Shown: positions 32,746 to 41,500 of the stretch, one piece after another
How the letters are laid out: the number at the start of each line of letters is the position of its first letter
Numbering within the stretch: the stretch's first letter is position 1
DNA from: Bin18 sp965242795
GTDB lineage: Bacteria > Desulfobacterota > Binatia > Bin18
NCBI GenBank assembly: GCA_965242795.1
Contig: OZ251505.1
Location: 62,001 to 126,000, forward strand
DNA length: 64,000 nucleotides
Direction: 5' to 3'
The notes under the pieces: model-generated
What the model was told of the DNA's origin: nothing
The model's database searches: none
Seen by the model: the letters and a program-made list of their open reading frames with translations, nothing else
Position numbers and translations under genes: made by a program

Positions 32746-33954
32746 GTGGCGGCCTGTCTCGTGCTGGGAGCGTTGTCGCTCCTGATCTGGGTCGCCATTG
32801 CGTTGCATCCGGCGCGGCCGTGGGCGTTCCGCCCGGTCGGTGAGGACGAAGCCGCACCCGCGGAGCCGGCACGCTGGCCGCTGGTACGTATCCTGGTCCC
32901 CGCGCGAAACGAGGCGCAAATCTTGCCCGCAACGCTCCCTTCGTTGCTGCATCAGGATTATCCGGGCCGGTTCGGTATCACCCTCGTTGACGACCGCTCG
33001 GAAGACGGCACTGCCCGGTTGGCCGAGGAGATTGCCGAACGGGCCGGCGTCGGGGATCGGCTGCGCGTAGTGTCCGGCAGCGAGTTGCCGGAAGGATGGG
33101 TCGGCAAGATGTGGGCGCTGCAACAGGGCGCCGAGGCGTACGGTTTCGGAGCGAATACAGCAGGTGGTGCACCGGAATACGTCTTGCTCACCGACGCCGA
33201 CATCCGGCACGCGCCGCACTCGCTGCGCCGTCTGGTCGCCGAAAGCGAGGCGAACCGACTCGCCCTCAACAGTCGAATGGCTCGACTGCGCTGTACGTCG
33301 CTGCCCGAACGCCTGTTGGTGCCGCCCTTCGTCTTCTTTTTCGGCCTGTTGTATCCCATGCACTGGGTGAATGCCCCGGCAAAACGCCCCGCCGCGGCCG
33401 CGGGCGGATGTCTGCTGCTCACCGCACAGGCACTCGTACGGATCGGCGGCTTTCGCGCGGTTCGCGACCGAGTGATCGATGACGTGAGCATCGCAAAGCT
33501 GGTCAAGGCGGCCGGGCTGCCGATACGACTGAGCCTGAGTCGAACCGACGTCGAAAGCCTGCGCGCCTATGATCGCCCTGCCGGTCTCTGGCGCATGGTC
33601 CGCCGCTCGGCGTTCACCCAGCTCGGCTATTCGTGGACCCTGTTGGGCCTGACCCTGGTCGGCATGGCCGTCGCGTTTGCGGCTCCGCCCGTCCTGCTCG
33701 GCATAGGAGCGGGGACATTGGGGACCGATATGACAGCCGGGGTTCCGGTGTGGCAGTCGTCCGCTGCTTGGCTGACGTTGGCTGCCGGGCTTGCGTGGGG
33801 ACTGATGGCGACGCTCTATCTGCCCGCGGTGCGCTTCTTCAACTTGCCGCGGGGCTGGGCGCTGACACTGCCCATCGCCGCGGTGCTGTATCAAGCCATG
33901 ACGTTGGACTCGGCGCTCCGTCACGTCACGACCGGTCGTGTAGATTGGCGTTAG
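32746..33954 (+). CDS. hpnB: hopene-associated glycosyltransferase HpnB
   Basis: Membrane GT2-family transferase of 402 residues. It has an N-terminal helix, GT-A domain with VRILVPARNEAQILPATLPS, LVDDRSEDGTA, VLLTDADIRH (DxD region) and DDVSIAKLVKAAG, then C-terminal helices. The arrangement matches HpnB, found in hopanoid clusters. Start is GTG 32746, 33 bp after hpnA. Acceptor is presumably a hopanoid or sugar-lipid; not proven for the family. Confidence 0.9.
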   Translation: MAACLVLGALSLLIWVAIALHPARPWAFRPVGEDEAAPAEPARWPLVRILVPARNEAQILPATLPSLLHQDYPGRFGITLVDDRSEDGTARLAEEIAERAGVGDRLRVVSGSELPEGWVGKMWALQQGAEAYGFGANTAGGAPEYVLLTDADIRHAPHSLRRLVAESEANRLALNSRMARLRCTSLPERLLVPPFVFFFGLLYPMHWVNAPAKRPAAAAGGCLLLTAQALVRIGGFRAVRDRVIDDVSIAKLVKAAGLPIRLSLSRTDVESLRAYDRPAGLWRMVRRSAFTQLGYSWTLLGLTLVGMAVAFAAPPVLLGIGAGTLGTDMTAGVPVWQSSAAWLTLAAGLAWGLMATLYLPAVRFFNLPRGWALTLPIAAVLYQAMTLDSALRHVTTGRVDWR

Positions 33955-33975
33955 CCGCCGCACGGAAAGAAACGC

Positions 33976-34716
33976 ATGCCGCTGCCGACCCTCGTATTGA
34001 CTGCGATGGCTTGGGAAGCCGCCGCGGTTCGTGCGGCACTGGAGCAGGTGCAGCCCGAAAGGGAAGGAGTCTGGCGGGGAAGGTGCCGCGGGCGCGAGGT
34101 CGTGTTGGTACGCGGAGGCATGGGACCGCGCCGGGCCGAGCACGCAGTGGACGAGTTCATCGACACGCCTTTGGCAGCGGTGTACTCGGTCGGATGTGCC
34201 GGCGCCTTGGTGCCTGGGCTGACCGCAGGCCAACTGGTCCTGGCTCCTGCGGTCCGCATGTTCGATGGGGCAGGGCGGCTGACTACCTTCAAAGCGGACC
34301 CGCGGTTGCTGTCGGACACTCAGATCGCAGCGCGGCAGACTCGGGTAGCTGCGACCGACGGCGCGGTGTTCACGAGTCCCCGCGTTCTACCCACACCGGA
34401 GAAGAAACGCGCATGTGCGGTCCGGACGGAGTGTGTCGCGGTGGAAATGGAAAGCGGGGTGCACGCGCGCTTCGCCGCGGACCGCAAGCTGCCGTTTGCG
34501 GTCGTCCGTGTGATCCTGGACTCGCTCGACATGGTCATTCCGGCCATGCGGGGCGTGGTCCGACCGGACGGCGGGATTCGGCCGGTTGCCGCGTTCCGAC
34601 ATCTCGCAGTCCATCCGTGGCAGATCGGATCCCTCGTGCGGCTCCAACGCTGCCGTAAACAGGCAGCGGACACGATCTCCAGGCTGTGCCGAGAAATTTT
34701 AGCAGGTTCGAAGTAG
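33976..34716 (+). CDS. hpnG: hopanoid nucleoside phosphorylase HpnG
   Basis: Phosphorylase-family protein of 246 residues. VLTAMAWEAAAVRAAL opens the fold, with YSVGCAGALVPGLTAGQLVLA and VEMESGVHARFAADRKLPFAVVRVILDS as the nucleoside-phosphorylase landmarks. In hopanoid synthesis HpnG removes adenine from adenosylhopane to give (phospho)ribosylhopane. Placement after hpnA and hpnB supports HpnG over a generic MTA/SAH nucleosidase. Confidence 0.85.
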   Translation: MPLPTLVLTAMAWEAAAVRAALEQVQPEREGVWRGRCRGREVVLVRGGMGPRRAEHAVDEFIDTPLAAVYSVGCAGALVPGLTAGQLVLAPAVRMFDGAGRLTTFKADPRLLSDTQIAARQTRVAATDGAVFTSPRVLPTPEKKRACAVRTECVAVEMESGVHARFAADRKLPFAVVRVILDSLDMVIPAMRGVVRPDGGIRPVAAFRHLAVHPWQIGSLVRLQRCRKQAADTISRLCREILAGSK

Positions 34717-34740
34717 AGGGACGTCGGTTACCGCTGAGGG

Positions 34741-35529
34741 CTACTCGGACGCGGGAGAAGTTTTCTCGGCGAGCAGCTTCTTCTGCAACTCGTAGGCAGG
34801 CCGAGCACGTTCGCGCTCTCCCCGCACGAGATAGAAACGGACGGCCTGGCCGAGCGTTTCTATGGCTTTGTCGCGCTGGCCGAGCTTGCTGTACGCCACG
34901 CCCAGGCCGTCGTGGGCCACCGGGTCGCGCGGATGTCGGGCAATGACGTGTTGGTAGCTGCGGGCCGCCTGTTCGTACTCGCCTCGGTCGGCGTAGGCCG
35001 CGGCGAGCCGGGTGTGGGCGACGCTCTTGCCGGGGTCGAGTTCGACGGCCCGCCGGTATTCCGTAATCGCTTCATCGAGTTGGCCTTGCCGTTCCAACTC
35101 CTGGCCGAGCTCGAAGCGGGCCGCCGCGGAGGAGCCGTTGACGGCCACCGCGCTGCGGAACGCGGCCGTGGCTTCTGCAAACTGCTTTTCCCGACGATAG
35201 GCGATGCCTTCGTTGACGTAATGCCCCTCCATCGCCCTGGTCGCCTCCGGGTGGCCCGGGTTGAGCCGCAACACCTCACGGTACGACGCCAGCGCGTCCT
35301 TTATGGCGCCGACTTTCTCGCGCACGACGCCGAGGCGGTAATGCGCCTCCACGTAATCGGGGTCCATCTCTTTGAGTATCCAGAGATACTCGGCCATGGC
35401 CTCGCCCCAGCGCGCTTCGCTCTCGAAGCGGCGGCCGCTGTCGATGTAATCCTGCGGCGTCGCGGCCATAAACGTCACGGTCGCCAGACTCAGACTCACG
35501 ACGAACCAGCGGGCGGTCGGCTGTTGCAT
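34741..35529 (-). CDS. exported TPR-repeat protein
   Basis: The 262-residue product has a signal sequence (WFVVSLSLATVTFMAATP) and about six tetratricopeptide repeats (for example WGEAMAEYLWILKEMDPDYV, KDALASYREVLRLNPGHPEA, LDEAITEYRRAVELDPGKSV, YEQAARSYQHVIARHPRDPV, RDKAIETLGQAVRFYL). GAGGAGCGT precedes ATG 35529. Probably a periplasmic scaffold; partner unknown. Convergent with hpnG. Confidence 0.85.
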   Translation of the reverse strand: MQQPTARWFVVSLSLATVTFMAATPQDYIDSGRRFESEARWGEAMAEYLWILKEMDPDYVEAHYRLGVVREKVGAIKDALASYREVLRLNPGHPEATRAMEGHYVNEGIAYRREKQFAEATAAFRSAVAVNGSSAAARFELGQELERQGQLDEAITEYRRAVELDPGKSVAHTRLAAAYADRGEYEQAARSYQHVIARHPRDPVAHDGLGVAYSKLGQRDKAIETLGQAVRFYLVRGERERARPAYELQKKLLAEKTSPASE

Positions 35530-35662
35530 ACGCTCCTCGTTTTCGGTTGGCAGGGTAGCGAGTCGTCCATCTCCTTGGACGCTCACAAGAACGCATTCCC
35601 GCGTATGCCGTCAAGATCGTCCCTCTAGGCGGCCCCCGGTCGGTCGGCTACAATTCGCGGCT

Positions 35663-35917
35663 ATGGAAACGCCGCTCAACAAGGCCGAGCCCGGCTTGGT
35701 CGCGTGCGAGCATCTGGTGCAGGCCGAAGAACAGTTGCGCGAACTGCTCCACGTGATTCACGACCATCTCACCTCCTACGACCCGGACGAGGACGCCTAC
35801 GGGACGCTCCTATCCGTGGCGTACCACGTCAACGAGGGGTTGCGGGAATTGGGCTATGCGCTCGACCAGGCCGAAGGGGCCGACCCGCAAGGGATGGGCT
35901 CGGAGGTCGGCCACTAA
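35663..35917 (+). CDS. small hypothetical protein
   Basis: The 84-residue, acidic, Cys-poor product METPLNKAEPGLVACEHLVQ continues AEEQLRELLHVIHDHLTSYDPDEDAYGTLLSVAYHVNEGLRELG in outline. Predicted helical, no signal or membrane segment. No ribosome site stronger than CGCGGCT. No family recognised; it reads like a real soluble protein, with balanced composition and codon use like the neighbours. Confidence 0.5.
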   Translation: METPLNKAEPGLVACEHLVQAEEQLRELLHVIHDHLTSYDPDEDAYGTLLSVAYHVNEGLRELGYALDQAEGADPQGMGSEVGH

Positions 35918-35949
35918 GCGGTTCGCTGCCGAACGAAACGTTGCGTCGT

Positions 35950-36126
35950 ATGGAACCGTCCAAAAAGCCTCCGCGTCTGCTGACCGCGAAAAACGGGTTC
36001 GTCCTGCATGCCTCGGCGCGTCGGACGCCCCAAAAGGTCGAAATGACGAAATCCGCGGGGACGAAGCGCATCTACGGGATCTCGTATGCGTATCCCGTTC
36101 CGATGCCCGTCACGCTCAGCAATTGA
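35950..36126 (+). CDS. possible small basic protein, uncertain
   Basis: A 58-residue frame (MEPSKKPPRLLTAKNGFVLH ... ISYAYPVPMPVTLSN), basic and without recognised domain, in the gap before the convergent zinc-finger gene. Upstream sequence CGTTGCGTCGT is a poor ribosome site. May be chance. Confidence 0.2.
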   Translation: MEPSKKPPRLLTAKNGFVLHASARRTPQKVEMTKSAGTKRIYGISYAYPVPMPVTLSN

Positions 36127-36153
36127 CGCCGCCGCGCACTCGGTCCCCGGGAC

Positions 36154-36480
36154 TCACCGGGCGCCCTCATAGACCATGATCGACTTGCCCGAAGCGAGCC
36201 GGCTGGCCGGCACCGCTTTGGCGTAGTCTATCGACACCTTTGCGGGCGGCAGGTCGGGGACGTTGCCGGGCGAACCGTGGAACGGGAGACACAACAGCCC
36301 GAGTTGCCGGGCGACTTCCTCTTCGACGAAGGACTGGTGGCAGCGGGGACATCTCGCGGCCGGGATGTTCCAGACCGTGACTTCGACCCGGCTGCCGGGC
36401 CGGGTGAAGCGTTGCTTCAGCTTGTGCGGCCGGGGTTGGGCGCCGCACCCCAGCGTACAGCTTTGGAGTACGACGTTCAT
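36154..36480 (-). CDS. YgiT/MqsA-like zinc-ribbon protein
   Basis: The 108-residue product has two Cys pairs, CTLGC and CPRC, 35-40 residues apart, and VEEEVARQLGLLCLPFHG after the second pair. This is the layout of YgiT-type (MqsA N-terminal) zinc fingers, where the ribbon accompanies toxin-antitoxin or unknown partners. No DNA-binding HTH follows and no toxin is adjacent. It lies 149 bp downstream of nrdJ on the same strand, so it may be co-transcribed. Role unknown. Confidence 0.55.
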   Translation of the reverse strand: MNVVLQSCTLGCGAQPRPHKLKQRFTRPGSRVEVTVWNIPAARCPRCHQSFVEEEVARQLGLLCLPFHGSPGNVPDLPPAKVSIDYAKAVPASRLASGKSIMVYEGAR

Positions 36481-36629
36481 GCCTACGCCGTCCGTGTCGG
36501 GTACGGCCACGGGGCGTTGGAGAACGCCCCGTCCGGTATGCAACCGGCCTCTCCACAGGGAGGACCCGCCGCTTCCAGCCCATCGTCCAACATCGTGCCT
36601 CCCTCCTCCCCACACCGGGTTCTGCCCGT

Positions 36630-39479
36630 CTAGGAACATCCGCTGGTCGATCCGCAATCGAGACATTTGTAGCAGGAGCCGTTGCGGATCATGATCGAGC
36701 CGCAGTCCGCGCAACTCGGCGCGTCCGCCTGCGCCTGCCACGTCGGCTGCGTATGCGCCGCGGGAGAGGGCGTCTGCCGCGGTGCCGTCCGATCCGCGGC
36801 GACAACGGGCGGTTCGGGTGCCGCCCGCTTGTCCGGGTCGGGTTCCGCATTCGGTTCGGGTTCCGTGAGCCCGGCCTCGTGCTTCTGCTCCCGCGTCAGC
36901 AAACGCGTCCCCAGAAAACGGAAGATGTAATCGGTCAGCGACTTGGCGAACGGAACGTCCGGGTTCTTGGTGAAACCGGACGGTTCGAACCGCACGTGGC
37001 TGAATTTGTTGACCAGAGCTTCGAGCGGTACGCCGTACTGCAAGGCGACCGAGGTCAGCGTCGCGATGGTGTCCATCAAGCCCGAGATGGTGCTGCCTTC
37101 TTTCGCCATGCGGATGAACATCTCGCCCGGGGTGCCGTCCGGGTAGAAGCCGACGTGCAGATAGCCCTCGTGTCCGGCGATCTCGAATTTGTGGCACAGC
37201 GCGCTGCGGTCCGCGGGCAGGTGGCGGCGGGTCGGCTCCGACTCCGCGGGCGTCTCCGCCGCTGCCGGCTGCTTGCGCGTGTCGAGCGGCTGGATCTGCT
37301 TGCAACCGTCCCGGTAGATGGCCACGGCCTTGATACCGAGCTTCCACGCCTCGACGTACGCGTCCGTAATGTCCGCGACGCTCGCCGCGGTCGGCATGTT
37401 GATCGTCTTGGAAATGGCGCCGGAGATGAACGGCTGCACCGCGCCCATCATGCGCAGATGTCCGAGATGGTGGATCGCGCGGCTGCCGCCGGCGGGTTTG
37501 AACGCGCAGTCGAAGACCGGCAGATGCTCGTCGCGCAGGTCGGGTGCGCCTTCGATGGTCTCGTGCTCGTCGATGTATTCGACGATGGCTTGGACGTCCT
37601 CGCCGTCGTAGCCCAACCGTTTGAGCGCGCGGGGGACGGTGGTGTTCACGATCTTGAGCAGGCCGCCCCCGACCAGGCGTTTGTACTTGACCAGGGCGAT
37701 GTCCGGCTCGACGCCGGTCGTGTCGCAGTCCATCATGAAGGCGATCGTACCGGTCGGCGCCAGCACGGTCGCCTGCGAGTTGCGGTAGCCGCCGCGCTTG
37801 CCGAGTGCCAAGGCGTCGTCCCAGACCTTGCGCGCCTCGGACAGCAGGTCGAGCGGGACCAGCGCGGGGTCGAGCGTGTGGCTGTGCGCGCGGTGCTTTT
37901 CGATCACCCCCAGCATGGGTTCGCGGTTCTCGGCGTACCCCGAAAACGGGGCCAGTTCTTCGGCGATGCGGGCCGACTGCACGTACGCCTCGCCGGTCAT
38001 CAGCGCGGTCAACGCGGCCGCGTATTGCCGGCCGGCTTCCGAGTCGTAGGGCAGGCCCAGCGACATCAGCAGCGCGCCCAGGTTGGCATATCCCAGCCCG
38101 AGTTCGCGGAATGCGCGGGCATTGGCGGTGATTTCCTCGGTCGGGTAGCTCGAATGATCGACGATGATGTCCTGTGCGGTGATGCTGACGTCCACCGCAT
38201 GCTTGAAGCCCGCGGTATCGAACCCGCCGTCGTCCCTGACGAATGCGAGCAGGTTGAGCGAGGCGAGGTTACAGGCGCTGTTGTCGAGGTGCATGTATTC
38301 GGAGCACGGGTTGGACGCGTTGATGCGCCCCGTGTTGGGGCAGGTGTGCCAGTCGTTGATCGTGGTATCGAACTGCATGCCCGGGTCGCCGCACTCGTGG
38401 GTGGCCTGCGCGATCAGGCGCAGAACCTCCCGCGCCCGCAGGGACTCGCACGTCTCGCCGCTCGTCACGAACCGCGTCTGCCACTCGCCGTTTTCGACCA
38501 CGGCGCGCATGAAATCGTCGGTCGCGCGCACCGAGTTGTTGGCGTTCTGGAAGAAGATCGAGCCGTACGCGGCGCCGTCGATGGACCCGTCGTAACCGGC
38601 CTCGATCAGCGTCCGGGCTTTCTTCTCCTCCTCGGCCTTGCACCGGATGAACTCGACGATGTCGGGGTGGTCGGCGTCGAGGACCACCATCTTGGCCGCA
38701 CGGCGGGTTTTGCCGCCGGACTTGATGACCCCGGCCGAGGCGTCCGCGGCGCGCATGAACGAGACCGGCCCGGACGCCGTGCCGCCGCCGCGCAGGTGCT
38801 CTTTTGCCGACCGGAGGCGGGACAGATTGACGCCCGATCCCGAGCCCCCCTTAAAGATGACGCCCTCCTTGCGATACCAGTCCAGGATGGAGTCCATGGT
38901 GTCGTCGACCGACAGGATGAAGCAGGCCGAACATTGCGGTTCGGGCTCCACCCCGACGTTGAACCACACCGGACTGTTGAAGGACAGTTTTTGCCGGACG
39001 AGCAGATGGGTGAGTTCGTCAGAGAAGGTCTGGGCGTCTTCGTCGCTCGCGAAATATCCGTCGCCCTTGCCCCAGGTGGTGATCGTCTGCACCACGCGGC
39101 CGATCATGTGCCGGGCGCTGGATTCGCGGCTCGGCGTGCCGAGCGGACCCCGGAAATACTTCGAGACGACGACGTTCGTGGCAAGCTGCGACCAGGGCTG
39201 CGGAATCTCGACGTCGCGTTGCTCGAAGACGACGTCTCCGTTCTCGCCCGAGATGACCGCGTCGCGTTTTTCCCAGCCCACCTCGTCGAACGGGTCGCGG
39301 TCGGGCGAGGTGAAGTGGCGGGCGATGCGGAGGCCGGGCCCCTGTCGAGGCGTTTTTTCTTCCAGCGGTCTCCCCGCGGATACGCCGTCTGCGGGCGTGG
39401 TGGATTGGGCGCCCTGTCTCGCTTCCTGCCGGACGCCTTTCTTTTCTTCCGTGACGGACGTTTTCGCCTTGGTGGCCAT
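36630..39479 (-). CDS. nrdJ: adenosylcobalamin-dependent (class II) ribonucleotide reductase
   Basis: Makes deoxyribonucleotides with B12 as radical source. 949 residues: variable Lys/Ala-rich N-terminus, NSPVWFNVGVEPEPQCSACF, GGSGSGVNLSRLR, NPCSEYMHLDNSACNLASLNL with the NPCSE active-site motif, and APTGTIAFMMDCDTTGVEP. A long linker leads to a C-terminal zinc-ribbon tail (CADCGSIMIRNGSCYKCLDCG). ATG 39479 follows GGGGAGGAGGATCG; an in-frame extension to 39608 crosses the promoter and NrdR boxes and is rejected. B12 dependence means no oxygen requirement. Confidence 0.96.
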   Translation of the reverse strand: MATKAKTSVTEEKKGVRQEARQGAQSTTPADGVSAGRPLEEKTPRQGPGLRIARHFTSPDRDPFDEVGWEKRDAVISGENGDVVFEQRDVEIPQPWSQLATNVVVSKYFRGPLGTPSRESSARHMIGRVVQTITTWGKGDGYFASDEDAQTFSDELTHLLVRQKLSFNSPVWFNVGVEPEPQCSACFILSVDDTMDSILDWYRKEGVIFKGGSGSGVNLSRLRSAKEHLRGGGTASGPVSFMRAADASAGVIKSGGKTRRAAKMVVLDADHPDIVEFIRCKAEEEKKARTLIEAGYDGSIDGAAYGSIFFQNANNSVRATDDFMRAVVENGEWQTRFVTSGETCESLRAREVLRLIAQATHECGDPGMQFDTTINDWHTCPNTGRINASNPCSEYMHLDNSACNLASLNLLAFVRDDGGFDTAGFKHAVDVSITAQDIIVDHSSYPTEEITANARAFRELGLGYANLGALLMSLGLPYDSEAGRQYAAALTALMTGEAYVQSARIAEELAPFSGYAENREPMLGVIEKHRAHSHTLDPALVPLDLLSEARKVWDDALALGKRGGYRNSQATVLAPTGTIAFMMDCDTTGVEPDIALVKYKRLVGGGLLKIVNTTVPRALKRLGYDGEDVQAIVEYIDEHETIEGAPDLRDEHLPVFDCAFKPAGGSRAIHHLGHLRMMGAVQPFISGAISKTINMPTAASVADITDAYVEAWKLGIKAVAIYRDGCKQIQPLDTRKQPAAAETPAESEPTRRHLPADRSALCHKFEIAGHEGYLHVGFYPDGTPGEMFIRMAKEGSTISGLMDTIATLTSVALQYGVPLEALVNKFSHVRFEPSGFTKNPDVPFAKSLTDYIFRFLGTRLLTREQKHEAGLTEPEPNAEPDPDKRAAPEPPVVAADRTAPRQTPSPAAHTQPTWQAQADAPSCADCGSIMIRNGSCYKCLDCGSTSGCS

Positions 39480-39573
39480 CGATCCTCCTCCCCACACCGC
39501 TCGACGGGGTTGCATGATTCGGCTTCGGTCGGCTTGCGAATGATTCGCCTGACGAAATGGGCGCCTATCTGAC

Positions 39574-39620
39574 ACACTAGATGTTGTATTGTCAAGTTTT
39601 TTTTGCACTAGATTTGGGGT
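39574..39620 (-). promoter_or_regulatory. nrdJ promoter with paired NrdR boxes
   Basis: Two copies related to the NrdR box (consensus ACACWATATCTTGTGT): ACACTAGATGTTGTAT at 39574-39589 (about 13 of 16 matches) and GCACTAGATTTGGGGT at 39605-39620 (about 11 of 16). Their starts are 31 bp apart, leaving a 15-bp spacer, the spacing expected for cooperative NrdR binding. On the minus strand a perfect TTGACA (39595-39590) lies just beside box 1, which covers the -35/-10 spacer, so bound NrdR would block transcription of nrdJ. Confidence 0.65.
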
Positions 39621-39670
39621 CCGGTCGATTCTCTTCTCTTTTCGAGGGTTTTCGCCTAGGCTGGCGGATC

Positions 39671-40144
39671 ATGGGGAAAGCTCCTGCATCTGTCGCCTGG
39701 AACTCGGTGGCGTCGGTGCTGCGGTCGGTATTTCCGCCCGGCACCGATACCGAACAACTCCGCGTCTATCGGGCGTGGGAAATCTGGCCCGACGTGGTCG
39801 GCGCGGACGTTGCGCGCGGGGCGCGGCCCACGAAATTCCGGGACGGAAAATTGATCGTGACCGTGTATCATCCCGCGCTGATGCAGGATCTCCACTTCGT
39901 GAAAGAACACCTGCGCGGGGAACTCAACCGGGGGATAGGGAAAGACCTGATCCGGCAGATCCGTTTCGTGCGCGGTGCGCTGCGACCGGAAGACGTGGCG
40001 CCGACGACCGCGGCGCAACGTCCCGCCCCACGGTATTCCGAGATCGAACCTCCGCCGGTCCACGACCCGCAACTCGAGGCGGCCTTCCTGTCGTTGATCA
40101 AGGTCAGACGGACGCGGTTGGCGGACGCGGCGTCCGAGGACTGA
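39671..40144 (+). CDS. dciA: DciA (DUF721) replicative-helicase loader
   Basis: The 157-residue product has the DUF721 core VYRAWEIWPDVVGADVARGARPTKFRDGKLIVTV in outline, then the helical HPALMQDLHFVKEHLRGELN segment. DciA is the ancestral loader of DnaB where DnaC/DnaI are absent. ATG 39671 is preferred. Divergent from nrdJ over the NrdR-box region, so both DNA-metabolism genes could share control. Confidence 0.85.
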   Translation: MGKAPASVAWNSVASVLRSVFPPGTDTEQLRVYRAWEIWPDVVGADVARGARPTKFRDGKLIVTVYHPALMQDLHFVKEHLRGELNRGIGKDLIRQIRFVRGALRPEDVAPTTAAQRPAPRYSEIEPPPVHDPQLEAAFLSLIKVRRTRLADAASED

Positions 40145-40148
40145 GAAG

Positions 40149-40212
40149 CGTTGAATCGTGTATTTGCGATTGCGGATCGCGGTGCGCCGAGTCTGTCGAA
40201 GCGTGGATCGGG
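40149..40212. repeat. degenerate copy of the TTCGACAAGCTCA repeat
   Basis: The stretch GCGATTGCGGATCG ... CCGAGTCTGTCGAAGCGTGGAT resembles one arm of the large inverted repeat at 61952-62335, with several substitutions. It lies in the short gap between dciA and the next gene. Confidence 0.45.
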
Positions 40213-40230
40213 GAAGGGCGGGTTCGTTGG

Positions 40231-40680
40231 ATGAATCGACACTGCCGCGTGCATCGGCACGGGCCGCTTACGGGGCTGGCCGGCACGGCTGTGCTCGTGA
40301 GTATGATCGTGATGGGCGCCTGTTCGAGCCAAGGTACGGACAGGATGCCGGGCTTGCGCAGCGTCGCCGTTCCGACCGGCGGGCGGGACGCGCGTGGCCG
40401 GGCGGTTTCGCAGCGGGCGCTGCAAGCGTACACGACTTCACAGGTTCGCACCGCCGAACGCCGGTACGGCGCCGCGAACCAAGCCCTGTCACGACTGCCG
40501 GGCGTCGTCTCGGTCCAGCCCGGCGCCGGCGTCGTGTACGTCTATACCCGCCGCCCGGCGGCGCTGCCCGAGGAATACGACGGGATGCCGGTCAAGGCCC
40601 TGCCGCCGGAATTCATCGACGGCGTATCCGACGATTGGGTGACCCCGGACCAGCTTCCGCCGCTCGGCCAGGGGGATTGA
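40231..40680 (+). CDS. putative lipoprotein, unknown function
   Basis: The 149-residue product has an N-terminal signal with lipobox VMGAC (Cys about residue 31). A 'TAERRYGAANQALSRLPGVVSVQPG' type segment, given here only in outline, suggests one small domain. Region YTRRPAALPEEYDGMPVKAL resembles polypeptides that bind peptidoglycan or metal, but no family is assigned. Start ATG 40231 lies after GGGAAGGGCGGG. Followed after 40 bp by the GST-like gene. Confidence 0.55.
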   Translation: MNRHCRVHRHGPLTGLAGTAVLVSMIVMGACSSQGTDRMPGLRSVAVPTGGRDARGRAVSQRALQAYTTSQVRTAERRYGAANQALSRLPGVVSVQPGAGVVYVYTRRPAALPEEYDGMPVKALPPEFIDGVSDDWVTPDQLPPLGQGD

Positions 40681-40720
40681 GCACGCGGTAGGACGCGCAA
40701 CCGAAGAAAGGAGCAACGGT

Positions 40721-41500
40721 ATGGCGAAGTTTTTCAGCATCGAAGAAGCCCGCGCACAATCCGGAATGCGGCTCATCTGCGGGCAGGGCGTGCCCGGCCC
40801 GTGGGCCGAGGCGGCCAAGAGCATTCTGGACGTCAAGAACGTTCCCTATACGCGAGGGGAGTTCGTGATCGGCGCCGACCAGACCGCGCTGATCGCCTGG
40901 ACCGCCCAAGCCTCGGCGCCCGTGCTGGCCTGGAACGACGAGTTCCCGAAGTCCAACTGGGCCGAACAACTGTATCTGGCCGAGCGGATTGCGCCCGAGC
41001 CGCAGTTGATCCCCGCGGACCCGGTCGAGCGACGCCGCATGTTCGGTTACGCCAACGAGATCTGCGGGATGCACGGCCTAGGCTGGAGCCGCCGGCTGAT
41101 TGCCTTACACGAAGGGCTCTCCAACCCCGACTTACCCCAGGAGAACCGCGCCTTTCTGGAAGCGTTCGGCGCGAAGTACGGCTATTCGCCACAAGCCAGC
41201 GAAACGGCACCGGCGCGGGTGGCCGGTATTCTGGACGAACTCTGTACGTTGCTGGAAAATCAACGAGCGCAGGGCAGCCGGTACATGATCGGCGACCGAC
41301 TGTCGGCCCTCGACATCTATTGGGCGGGGTTTTCCCACCTGTTCGAGCTCATGCCGCCCGATCTGTGTCCGATACTGGACGAATTCCGCCCGCTCTATCA
41401 GACCGCCAATCCCGAAGTCCGCGCCGCGACCAAGCCGGTCCTGATCGAACACCGCGACTTCATTTACCGCGAGCACCTCGTGCTGCCGATCGATTTGTAG
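40721..41500 (+). CDS. glutathione S-transferase-like protein
   Basis: The 259-residue product has a thioredoxin-like N-terminal half (LDVKNVPYTRGEFVIGADQT, APVLAWNDEFPKSNWAEQLYLAERI) and an all-helical C-terminal half ending with MIGDRLSALDIYWAGFSHLFELMP. The order is that of GST-fold proteins; the catalytic Ser/Tyr/Cys is not obvious. AAAGGAGCAACGGT precedes ATG 40721. Its 3' end overlaps the convergent NTF2-like gene by about 40 bp. Confidence 0.72.
   Translation: MAKFFSIEEARAQSGMRLICGQGVPGPWAEAAKSILDVKNVPYTRGEFVIGADQTALIAWTAQASAPVLAWNDEFPKSNWAEQLYLAERIAPEPQLIPADPVERRRMFGYANEICGMHGLGWSRRLIALHEGLSNPDLPQENRAFLEAFGAKYGYSPQASETAPARVAGILDELCTLLENQRAQGSRYMIGDRLSALDIYWAGFSHLFELMPPDLCPILDEFRPLYQTANPEVRAATKPVLIEHRDFIYREHLVLPIDL

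Noticed and set aside
31588..34233. Upstream extension of thioredoxin to a near-1000-residue protein
   Set aside because: The extension is antisense to hpnA-hpnB-hpnG, low complexity, and the true ATG 31587 has a good ribosome site.
36753..39572. Very long open frame on the plus strand across the whole of nrdJ
   Set aside because: It is the complement of a strongly conserved gene in high-G+C DNA, where antisense frames stay open by codon bias; the translation is Arg/Asp/Gly/Val-rich with no recognisable domain.
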